DNA of 64,000 bases from Blastococcus sp. HT6-4 (GTDB lineage Bacteria; Actinomycetota; Actinomycetes; Mycobacteriales; Geodermatophilaceae): contig NZ_CP155551.1 of the NCBI RefSeq assembly GCF_039679125.1, positions 310,001 through 374,000 on the forward strand, given 5' to 3'. Made by a program: the position numbers and the translations under genes. A model generated the notes under the pieces. It saw only the letters and a program-made list of their open reading frames with translations. It was not told the origin of the DNA and ran no database searches. Positions 1-7,669 of this stretch are shown here, piece after piece (position 1 is the first letter of the stretch; each line of letters opens with the position of its first letter).

Positions 1-208
1 GGCGGCGGTACGCCGGGCCGCCGGGCGCGCCCTGGGATGGGCGCGGCCGGGAACGCAGCCGCGGGCTGCCCCGGATCGGGGGCGGTGGTCACGCACTCGT
101 TCTCGGTCGGGAGCACCGGCGGCTGTAGCTGAACTGCCTGGTCCGTCACCCGTCCGGGGGACCGCCGCCGGGTCGCGGCGCGGCCGGGCAGACGCCACGA
201 TCTTGCGC

Positions 209-445
209 ATGAGTTCAGGGCAGCGGTCCGACCGGCTCCCCGTGACCCGCGCGGGCGGCGACGAGCGGCGCCGGGTGGTGCTGCTGCAGGAGACCGCCGA
301 GGTGCTGGCGGAGCGGGCGCGGCGCGCCGGCGACCCCACCCAGGCACAGGTCCTGCTGCGCCGTTCCGCGCAGCGCCGGGCGCAGGCCGCCCGGCTGGCG
401 GCCGGGGGGCCCGTCCCGGCACCGGACCTGACCGAGCAGGCCTGA
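209..445 (+). CDS. Small hypothetical protein, Arg/Ala-rich
   Basis: This frame encodes about 78 residues, rich in Arg, Ala and Glu, with no membrane segment and no family I recognise. The central part (roughly residues 15-65) looks like one or two amphipathic helices. ATG at 209 is preferred over the in-frame TTG at 203 because neither has a clear Shine-Dalgarno site and ATG is the better codon. The next gene begins 49 bases downstream on the same strand. The coding assignment rests on length and codon-position GC bias only. Confidence 0.45.
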   Translation: MSSGQRSDRLPVTRAGGDERRRVVLLQETAEVLAERARRAGDPTQAQVLLRRSAQRRAQAARLAAGGPVPAPDLTEQA

Positions 446-494
446 GGGCGCGCCCTCGGCGAGGCGCCGGGGCGCGGCTGGCTACGGTCGTCGG

Positions 495-755
495 ATGGTC
501 CGTCGGTTGTGCGCCCTGGTCGTCGCGGCCGTCGTCTCGGGCTTCGCCCTCCTCCTGATCACCGGCGACTACGAGAACGACGGTCCGGTCCTGGTCGCCG
601 TGGGCGGTGGCCACGGCGTGCACGCCGGCGACCTCTTCGTCCTGGCGGGGTGGGCCGCGGCGGTGACGGCCCTGTGGGCACTGGTCGCGCTGCCCGCGCG
701 GCGCCCGGGCCGGGGAGACGCACCCGACGGTGGGCCGGCCCGCGGACGGTCCTGA
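495..755 (+). CDS. Small two-helix membrane protein
   Basis: An 86-residue protein with two predicted membrane helices, at about residues 4-23 and 46-66, joined by an acidic and glycine-rich loop and followed by a basic, proline-rich tail. I do not recognise the family. A TACGGT hexamer lies at 483-488, six bases before the ATG, the arrangement expected of an actinobacterial leaderless transcript, and there is no Shine-Dalgarno sequence. It precedes the formate dehydrogenase operon by 49 bases, but nothing in the sequence ties it to that enzyme. Confidence 0.55.
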   Translation: MVRRLCALVVAAVVSGFALLLITGDYENDGPVLVAVGGGHGVHAGDLFVLAGWAAAVTALWALVALPARRPGRGDAPDGGPARGRS

Positions 756-804
756 TCCGGATGGTGGGTCCGTCGACGCGCCGCGTCGGGCGGCGGGTGG
801 CAGA

Positions 805-3800
805 GTGACGCGCGTGAAGACCTGGCTCGAGAGCTGGCCGGTGTACCGGCAGCTGACCGGCTCGGACCCGCTGGGGCGCGGCAGGGCGGCGCGCAGCAAG
901 GCGACCGAGGCCGTCGTGGCCCGCACCGCGACCGCGGACCGGGTGGTGAAGAGCGTCTGCCCGTTCTGCGCGGTGGGCTGCGCCCAGGACGTCTACGTGA
1001 AGGACGAGAAGATCGTCCAGATCGAGGGCAACCCGGACTCGCCGATCAACCGCGGCCGGCTGTGCCCCAAGGGCAGCGCCAGCAAGCAGCTGGTCACCAG
1101 CCCGTCCCGGGTCACCACGGTGAAGTACCGCCGTCCGTTCGGGACGGAGTGGGAGGACCTCGAGCTCGACACGGCGATGGAGATGATCGCCGACCGCGTC
1201 CTCGAGGCCCGCCGCAAGGGCTGGCAGGACCGCGACGACGAGGGCCGGAAGCTCGGCCGGACCATGGGGATAGCGAGCCTCGGAGGGGCGACCCTCGACA
1301 ACGAGGAGAACTACCTCATGAAGAAGCTCTACAGCGCCATGGGCGCGATCCAGATCGAGAACCAGGCCCGCATATAGCACTCCGCGACGGTGCCCGGTCT
1401 GGGCGCCTCGTTCGGTCGTGGCGGTGCCACGAACACCCAGCAGGACCTCGCGAACGCCGATTGCATCGTCATCGAGGGTTCCAACATGGCCGAGTGCCAC
1501 CCGGTGGGCTTCCAGTGGGTCACCGAGGCCAAGGCCCGCGGCGCGAAGGTCATCCACATCGACCCGCGGTTCACCCGCACCAGCGCGATCGCCGACCTGC
1601 ACGTCCCGCTGCGCATCGGCACCGACATCGCGTTCCTCGGCGGGCTCATCAACCACGTGCTGAGCAACGACCTGTACTTCAAGGAGTACGTGGTCGCCTA
1701 CACGAACGCCGCCGCCCTGGTCGGTGAGGAGTTCGTCGACTCCGACGACCTCGACGGGCTGTTCTCCGGCTTCGACCCCGAGACCGGCACCTACGACGAG
1801 ACCAGCTGGCAGTACGAGCCGGACGAGCCGCCGCACTCCGGTGCCGACGATCCGGCCGAGGCCGCCGAGCAGGACCGCTCCGACGACCTCCCCGCCGTCC
1901 AGGAGTCCGACCGCGCCCAGGCGGCCGGCAGCGGCGGCCCCCCGATCCCGGCCAAGCCGAAGCGGGACGAGACGCTGCAGCACCCGCGCACGGTGTTCCA
2001 GGTCCTCAAGCGGCACTTCGCCCGCTACACGCCGGAGATGGTCTCGGAGGTCTGCGGCATCGAGCCGGAGGTGTTCGAGCAGGTCGCGCGGTGGGTGACC
2101 GAGAACAGCAACCGCGACCGGACGACGGCGTGGGTGTACTCGGTGGGCTGGACGCAGCACAGCGTCGGCGCGCAGTACATCCGCACCTGCTCGATCCTGC
2201 AGCTGCTGCTGGGCAACATCGGCCGCCCGGGTGGCGGCATCCTGGCGCTGCGCGGGCACGCCAGCATCCAGGGCTCCACCGACGTCCCGACGCTGTACAA
2301 CATCCTGCCCGGCTACCTGCCGATGCCCCACGCGCTGCAGCACGGGACGCTCGAGGAGTACGTGGCCGACGCCGCCGGGAAGGCCGGCTTCTGGGGCAAC
2401 AAGCGGGCCTACATGGTCAGCCTGCTCAAGGCCTGGTGGGGCGACGCCGCCACGGCCGAGAACGACTTCGCGTTCGACTACCTGCCCAAGATCGATGGCG
2501 ACCACAGCTCCTACCGCACGATCGCCGACATGATCGAGGGCAAGGTCTCCGGTTACTTCCTGGTCGGGGAGAACCCCTCGGTCGGGCACCCCAACGGCCG
2601 GATGAACCGGTTCGGGCTGGCCAACCTCGACTGGCTGGTCGTCCGCGACCTGCAGATGATCGAGTCGGCGACCTTCTGGAAGGAGGGCCCGGAGCACGAG
2701 ACCGGGGAGCTGTCCCCGGACTCGATCGGCACCGAGGTCTTCTTCATGCCGGCGGCCACGCACGTGGAGAAGGAAGGCACCTTCACCCAGACCCAGCGGG
2801 TGCTGCAGTGGCGGGACAAGGCGGTCGAGCCGCCGAACGAGGCCCGCAGCGACCTCTGGTTCTACTTCCACCTCGGCCGGATCCTGCGGGAGCGGCTGAA
2901 GGACTCCACCGACCCGCGCGACCGGCCGCTGCTCGACCTCACCTGGGACTACCCGACCCACGGCGAGAAGGCCGAGCCGGACGCCGACGCCGTCCTCCGC
3001 GAGATCAACGGCACCGGCCCCGACGGGCAGACGCTGTCGTCCTTCGTGCAGATGAAGGACGACGGCTCGACCACCGGCGGCTGCTGGATCTACTGCGGCG
3101 TCTACGCCGACGGGGTCAACCAGGCGCGGCGGCGCAGGCCGGGCTCGGAGCAGGGGCAGGCCGCGCTCGAGTGGGGCTGGGCCTGGCCGCTCAACCGGCG
3201 GATCCTCTACAACCGCGCCTCCGCCGACCCGGACGGCAAGCCGTGGAGCGAGCGCAAGAAGTACGTGTACTGGGACGAGGCCGCCGGTGAGTGGACCGGC
3301 GCCGACGTGCCCGACTTCGAGAAGCACAAGCGGCCGGACTACGTGCCGCCGGACGGCGCGCGGGCGCAGGACGCGCTCGCCGGCACCGACCCGTTCGTCA
3401 TGCAGGGCGACGGGAAGGGCTGGCTGTACGCGCCGGCCGGGCTGGTCGACGGCCCGCTGCCGACGCACTACGAGCCGGCCGAGTCCGTCGTCGAGAACGC
3501 CCTGTACAAGCAGCAGGCCAACCCGACCCTCGAGCGGATCCCGGGGCCGTGGAACCGGGAGAACCCGTCGCGCTCCGAGGTCTTCCCGTTCCAGGTGACG
3601 ACCTACCGGCTCACCGAGCACCACACGGCCGGCGGGATGAGCCGGACGCTGCCGTACCTGGCGGAGCTGCAGCCGGAGTTCTTCGTCGAGGTCAGCCCGG
3701 AGCTGGCCACGCTCCGCGGGCTGACCCACGGCGAGTTCGCGACGCTGGTCAGCGCCCGGACGGCGATCGAGGCGAAGGTCCTGGTCACCGAGCGGATGCG

Positions 3801-4107
3801 CCCGATCCGGCTGCGGGACGGCACGGTCGTGCACCAGATCGGCATGCCGTACCACTGGTCCTACAGCGGCCTCTCCACCGGGGACACGGCCAACGACCTG
3901 CTGGGGATCGTGCTGGACGCGAACACCCACATCCAGGAGGACAAGGTCAGCACCGCCGACATCGTCGCCGGACGGCGCCCCCGGGGGCCGGCGCTGATCG
4001 ACTTCGTGGAGGAGTACCGGCAACGGGCCGGGGTGGCCTCGGGCCGGGTGGGCGTCAACGGGCGCGATCCGGTCGAGGCGTCGGCCGGCGAGGGGTCCAC
4101 CCCGTGA
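805..4107 (+). CDS. fdhA: Formate dehydrogenase catalytic subunit, selenocysteine read from in-frame TAG
   Basis: This is the molybdenum/tungsten bis-MGD subunit that oxidises formate to CO2. Read through a TAG at 1375-1377 it gives 1100 residues, close to the FdnG/FdhA family. The N-terminal [4Fe-4S] ligands are C52, C55, C59 and C87, with the conserved CPKG just after. Residue 191, coded by TAG, sits in the context ARI-x-HSATV, exactly where FdnG has Sec and other homologues have Cys. The frame then continues to 4107 with typical family sequence. GTG 805 (GGGTGG upstream) or GTG 814 is the likely start; the protein then opens with the family's KTWLESWPVYRQL. No twin-arginine signal is seen. 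A hydrophilic, acidic and proline-rich insert follows at about residues 335-390. The beta and NrfD-type subunits follow downstream. Expression must need a SelB/tRNA-Sec system with a CUA anticodon, which is not in this window. Confidence 0.95.
1375..1377 (+). other. In-frame TAG acting as selenocysteine codon
   Basis: The TAG is flanked on both sides by uninterrupted formate dehydrogenase sequence in the same frame. It occupies the metal-ligand position that is Sec (UGA) or Cys in all homologues I know. Turning TGA or TGC/TGT into TAG takes two base changes, so a single-base sequencing error from a normal codon is unlikely. As I recall, UAG-programmed selenocysteine was demonstrated in Geodermatophilus and Blastococcus, which fits the look of this genome. 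Confidence 0.9.
1377..1427 (+). promoter_or_regulatory. SECIS hairpin immediately downstream of the TAG
   Basis: The apical stem pairs 1389-1395 with 1401-1407 (seven pairs, one U-G) around the five-base loop GGTCT at 1396-1400. This is the same loop as in the Escherichia coli fdhF SECIS, and it lies at the same distance from the codon (loop begins at base 19 after the stop). A lower stem pairs 1382-1388 with 1415-1421 (one G-U), and a basal stem pairs 1377-1380 with 1424-1427, separated by a 7-base bulge and a small internal loop. SelB binds this loop in known systems. Pairing was worked out by eye. Confidence 0.9.
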
Positions 4108-4243
4108 CGACCCGTCCCGACAGCCGCCCCGTGCGCCCGGCGGGGATCAGGTTCCCTGATCATGGCGCCTCCTCCCTCGCGGTGGACGGTGGGGGAGGAC
4201 GCGTTGCGGTGAGGGAGGACGACGGCGTGGGGGAGGGAACGGC

Positions 4244-5305
4244 ATGACGTCGATCAGCTCGGCGAGCCCGGCACTCACCGGGAACGATCAGAAGAACCGG
4301 CTGTTCGGGCCGCTGCCGGACGTGTCGGCGGACGCCGGCTACGTCGAGGAGCACCCCGCGCGGGTCGGGTTCTTCACCGATACCTCGGTGTGCATCGGGT
4401 GCAAGGCCTGCGAGGTGGCCTGCAAGGAGTGGAACACCCTCCCGATGGACGACTCGCACGGCGTGCGCGACACCATGGGCCTGTCGGGCATGAGCTACGA
4501 CAACACCGGTCAGCTGGGCGCCAACTCGTGGCGGCACGTGGCGTTCGTCGAGCAGACCCGCACCGTCGACCTCCCGATGCCCACGTTCGGTCGCCCGGGC
4601 GACGACCGCCAGGGCAGCGGTCCCTCTCCGGCGGCGGGCGGCGGGGCGAGCCTGGCCGACGCGCAGCAGAGCGTGCTCAACGCCGAGGCGCTCAGCGAGT
4701 TCGACCCGCAGACCGGCCAGACCGGCGCGGACAAGCAGATCCGCTGGCTGATGAGCTCCGACGTCTGCAAGCACTGCACGCACGCGGGCTGCCTCGACGT
4801 CTGCCCGACCGGTGCGCTGTTCCGGACCGAGTTCGGCACCGTCGTCGTCCAGCAGGACATCTGCAACGGCTGCGGCTACTGCGTGCCGGCCTGCCCGTAC
4901 GGGGTCATCGACCAGCGCAAGGACGACGGCCGGGTCTTCAAGTGCACGATGTGCTACGACCGGCTGACCGACGGCAAGGCGCCGGCCTGCGCCACCGCCT
5001 GCCCCACCCAGTCGATCCAGTTCGGCGACCTCGACGAGCTGCAGGCCCGGGCCGACGCGCGGCTGGCGACGCTCAAGGAGCAGGGCGTGGAGACCGCCCG
5101 GCTCTACGGCCGGGACGAGAACGACGGCGTCGGCGGTGCCGGGGCGTTCTTCCTGCTGCTCGACGAGCCGGAGGTCTACGGCCTGCCGCCGGACCCGGTG
5201 GTGACCACCCGGGACGTGCCGGCGATGTGGAAGGCCGCCGCCCGGGGCGCGGCGTTGATCATCGGCGTGGCGGTCTCGGCCGTCCTCGGCTCACGGAAGC
5301 GGTAG
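4244..5305 (+). CDS. fdhB: Formate dehydrogenase iron-sulfur (beta) subunit
   Basis: A 353-residue electron-transfer subunit of the FdnH/HybA ferredoxin family. It carries four cysteine clusters for [4Fe-4S] centres: CIGCKACEVAC (from residue 50), CKHCTHAGCLDVC, CNGCGYCVPAC and CTMCY with CATACPT. A single hydrophobic segment near the C terminus (AALIIGVAVSAVLG) would anchor it to the membrane, as in FdnH. ATG 4244 follows a strong GGGGGAGGGAA. It lies 136 bases after the catalytic subunit and only two bases before the membrane subunit, so it should move electrons from the catalytic subunit to the membrane subunit. Its own stop is TAG (5303-5305) with no SECIS-like hairpin noticed, so TAG still terminates in this genome. 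Confidence 0.93.
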   Translation: MTSISSASPALTGNDQKNRLFGPLPDVSADAGYVEEHPARVGFFTDTSVCIGCKACEVACKEWNTLPMDDSHGVRDTMGLSGMSYDNTGQLGANSWRHVAFVEQTRTVDLPMPTFGRPGDDRQGSGPSPAAGGGASLADAQQSVLNAEALSEFDPQTGQTGADKQIRWLMSSDVCKHCTHAGCLDVCPTGALFRTEFGTVVVQQDICNGCGYCVPACPYGVIDQRKDDGRVFKCTMCYDRLTDGKAPACATACPTQSIQFGDLDELQARADARLATLKEQGVETARLYGRDENDGVGGAGAFFLLLDEPEVYGLPPDPVVTTRDVPAMWKAAARGAALIIGVAVSAVLGSRKR

Positions 5306-5307
5306 CG

Positions 5308-6369
5308 ATGACCGAGGGGATCACCACGCCCGGTGCCGGCTGGCGACGGGCGGACGGCCCGGGGGAGCGCAAGCCCCCGAAGCGCCACCGCAGGGGCGGC
5401 GGCCGGCGGCGCCGCTCGGCGGAGGTCGCAATGGTCGACGACGTCGAGTTCACCTCGTACTACGGGCGGCCGATCATCAAGCCGCCGGTGTGGAAGACCC
5501 CCGACGTCCCGCTGTACCTGTTCCTCGGCGGCGCGGCCGGCTCCTCGGCGGTCCTCGCCGCCGTCGCCGATCTGAGCGACCGGCCGGCCCTGACCCGGGT
5601 GGGCCGGCTGGTGGCCGGCGGCGGCTCGATCGCCTCGGTGGGCTTCCTGATCCACGACCTGGGCCGGCCCGAGCGGTTCCTGCACATGCTGCGGGTCTTC
5701 AAGCCGACCTCCCCGCTGTCGGTGGGCACCTACATCCTGTCGCCGTTCAGCGCGGCGGCCGGTGCGACGGCGGCGGTGGAGCTGCTGGGCTGGTTCCCGC
5801 GGCTCAAGCGGTTCGGCGGGGTGGTGTCGGCGCTGTTCGGCGGGCCGATGGCCACCTACACCGCGGTGCTGCTGGCGAACACCGCGGTGCCGTCGTGGCA
5901 CGACCCGCACGAGCAGCTGCCGTTCGTCTTCGCCGGCTCCGCCATGGCCGCGGGCGGCGGGCTGACCATGATCTTCACGCCGGTGGCCGAGGCCGGGCCG
6001 TCGCGGAAGATGGCGATCGCGGGTGCGGCGGTCGAGCTGGCCGCGATGCACAAGGTGGAGAACGACCACGGGATCGTCAGCGAGCCGTACCACGAGGGCC
6101 GGGCCGGGACGCTGATGCGGGCGGCGAAGACCTGCACCGCGGTGGGCGCCGGGCTCACCGCCGTCGCGGGACGCACCCGGATCGGCGCGATCGCCTCGGG
6201 CACGCTGCTGGCCGCCGGGTCGCTGCTCACCCGCTTCGGGGTGTTCGACGCCGGCATGGCCAGTGCCCGCGACCCGAAGTACACCGTCGTGCCCCAGCGC
6301 GAGCGCATGGCCGCCCGGGAGGCCGGCCGGCAGGTCGGCGAGGGCGAGGGCCGCTCCGTCACCCGCTGA
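5308..6369 (+). CDS. NrfD-type membrane subunit of formate dehydrogenase
   Basis: A 353-residue polytopic protein of the NrfD/PsrC family, with an arginine-rich cytoplasmic N terminus (residues 12-36) and about eight hydrophobic helices. Conserved family features include the first helix starting PLYLFLGGAAGSS and the GRPERFLHMLR loop. Such subunits take electrons from the ferredoxin-like partner and pass them to quinone without haem, unlike the cytochrome b gamma subunit of E. coli FdnI. ATG 5308 starts two bases after the beta stop and has GGAAGCGG upstream. The coding frame is open well upstream, but only this start avoids overlapping the beta subunit. Confidence 0.88.
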   Translation: MTEGITTPGAGWRRADGPGERKPPKRHRRGGGRRRRSAEVAMVDDVEFTSYYGRPIIKPPVWKTPDVPLYLFLGGAAGSSAVLAAVADLSDRPALTRVGRLVAGGGSIASVGFLIHDLGRPERFLHMLRVFKPTSPLSVGTYILSPFSAAAGATAAVELLGWFPRLKRFGGVVSALFGGPMATYTAVLLANTAVPSWHDPHEQLPFVFAGSAMAAGGGLTMIFTPVAEAGPSRKMAIAGAAVELAAMHKVENDHGIVSEPYHEGRAGTLMRAAKTCTAVGAGLTAVAGRTRIGAIASGTLLAAGSLLTRFGVFDAGMASARDPKYTVVPQRERMAAREAGRQVGEGEGRSVTR

Positions 6370-6381
6370 GCCGGCCAGGGA

Positions 6382-7179
6382 CTACGCGCCGGGCGGGTGG
6401 GCGATCAGCTCCTCGCGGCGGGACGTCGGCGGCCGCCACCCGGTGGTGTCGCGGCGCGGCGGCGGCAGCGGACGCTCGACCGGTGCGGCCGGCTCGACGA
6501 GGACCCCGCGGGTCGGCGCCAGGTCGGCCGGGTCGACGGTGATGGAGCGGAACACGCCGTGGTCCAGGGCCGGCGCCAGGTCCGGGCGGGCGCCGTAGAC
6601 CTCGGACTCCGCCGTCCGCACGACGAAGACGCAGGGGGTGCTGGCGGGGGAGCCCAGGTAGGGCTGCGAGGTGGCACCCGCCATCGGGTACCAGGGCAGG
6701 CCCATCGCGCGCACCAGCCGGCGCACCCGGTCGTCGAGGATGGTGACCAGGCCGGGGACGCCGCAGTTGCGGGCGTACCGCCAGATGCCGTGGCACAGGG
6801 CGACGCTGACCTCGGCGCCCGCCGCGCCGGCGCGGAACCGGGGGTCCACGGCCAGCGTGCCCACGTCCCACACGGCCGACGGCGCGAGGTCGACGGCGCC
6901 CAGGCTGTCGGCCACGGGCAGGTGCCACGGCGCGCCCGCCACGTCGAGCAGGGTCTTCACCGGGCTCGCGCCGGCGACGATCAGCCGGGCGGTGCCCAGC
7001 GCGGCGCCGCTCGCGTCGTCGATGACCGCGACGAACCGCGACCGCGCCTCGTACGGGCCGTACTCCTCCGCCAGGAGCTCGGGGGTGTTGCCGAAGGCCT
7101 GCAGGAAGACGTCGGCCTCCACCTGGCGTGCGGCGTCCCGCTCCTCGGGGGAGTGCGCCACGAGCAGCCGGAGCGCCAT
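6382..7179 (-). CDS. GNAT-fold acyltransferase, autoinducer-synthase/FeeM-like
   Basis: A 265-residue protein whose first 200 residues resemble the LuxI/FeeM branch of the GNAT fold. They contain the N-terminal RDAARQVEADVF segment, an acidic FVAVIDD strand, a LGTARLI strand, and WDVGTLAVDPRFR followed by an acyl-donor-binding helix. The C-terminal 60 residues are proline-rich and probably disordered. Enzymes of this class move an acyl group from acyl-ACP or acyl-CoA to an amine (homoserine lactone precursor, amino acid). Its ATG lies one base after the stop of the AdoMet-decarboxylase-like gene upstream, so the two are almost certainly co-translated. The substrate is unknown. It could also be a generic N-acyltransferase with no signalling role. 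Confidence 0.62.
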   Translation of the reverse strand: MALRLLVAHSPEERDAARQVEADVFLQAFGNTPELLAEEYGPYEARSRFVAVIDDASGAALGTARLIVAGASPVKTLLDVAGAPWHLPVADSLGAVDLAPSAVWDVGTLAVDPRFRAGAAGAEVSVALCHGIWRYARNCGVPGLVTILDDRVRRLVRAMGLPWYPMAGATSQPYLGSPASTPCVFVVRTAESEVYGARPDLAPALDHGVFRSITVDPADLAPTRGVLVEPAAPVERPLPPPRRDTTGWRPPTSRREELIAHPPGA

Positions 7180-7180
7180 G

Positions 7181-7585
7181 TCAGAAGCCCTTCGCGACGA
7201 CGGTGCCGGCGTCGAAGAAGTCGGCGGTGAAGGCGACGGCGACGTCCGGGTCGAACGCCTTGCAGGTGTAGATGTCGACCGAGAAGAACAGCCGCGGCTG
7301 CTCCCAGGCGTAGAAGTGCGCCCCGGAGGTCTCCCAGTGGATCCAGCCGGCCCAGCCGTACAGGTCGGAGCGGTGCGTCACGGGCTCGAGGAGCTGCACC
7401 ATGTCGACCTCGCGGGACAGCGCCGAGAGGTACGTCCGGATCTGCGCGTCGTCGACGGGTGCGGCCGGGTACCCCTCGATCACCAGGCGCTGCCGGAGGA
7501 TCTCCGGAGCGAGGTCGCGCCAGGCGGCGGGGCGGAAGACCAGGTCAGAGGCGGGGGGGGACAACGTCACCCGCTCATAGTCCAC
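7181..7585 (-). CDS. S-adenosylmethionine decarboxylase-like (SpeD family) protein
   Basis: A 134-residue protein with the SpeD signature in its C-terminal half: the region from T86 to C108 ends in the family's FSVDIYTCK. S87 would be the serine converted to the pyruvoyl group and C108 the catalytic acid. Instead of the usual E-S-H it has E-T-S-G-A-H, so the histidine near the processing site is shifted. GTG 7585 is the first possible start and no strong Shine-Dalgarno site is seen. Classical members decarboxylate AdoMet to supply aminopropyl groups for spermidine, and some relatives have become arginine or ornithine decarboxylases. The coupling to an acyltransferase suggests a specialised product. 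Activity is inferred. Confidence 0.7.
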   Translation of the reverse strand: MDYERVTLSPPASDLVFRPAAWRDLAPEILRQRLVIEGYPAAPVDDAQIRTYLSALSREVDMVQLLEPVTHRSDLYGWAGWIHWETSGAHFYAWEQPRLFFSVDIYTCKAFDPDVAVAFTADFFDAGTVVAKGF

Positions 7586-7669
7586 ACCCGATAGCGCAGG
7601 GTGGTCATCCCGGTCGGCGTGTCGCCCGGTCGTGCGTCACCCCGAGGGCGTCGTCGTGACCCTTCGGAG

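Noticed and set aside
60-200. A tRNA-Sec gene near the formate dehydrogenase operon
   Set aside because: The stretch has GC-rich inverted repeats but no T-loop TTCGA-type sequence, no long variable arm and no CCA-like end on either strand.
1375-1377. Premature stop or sequencing error splitting the formate dehydrogenase
   Set aside because: Two base changes would be needed from TGA or a Cys codon, the frame and family similarity continue without a break, and a canonical SECIS lies at the standard distance. A separate gene starting at GTG 1390 would begin inside the active-site block and has no ribosome-binding site.
559-4023. Very long antisense open frame opposite the formate dehydrogenase gene
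   Set aside because: Long stop-free antisense frames are expected at this GC content. The product is Arg/Val/Leu-rich with no domain, and the sense strand has a complete, recognisable enzyme. The same applies to the antisense frame at 36639-40115.
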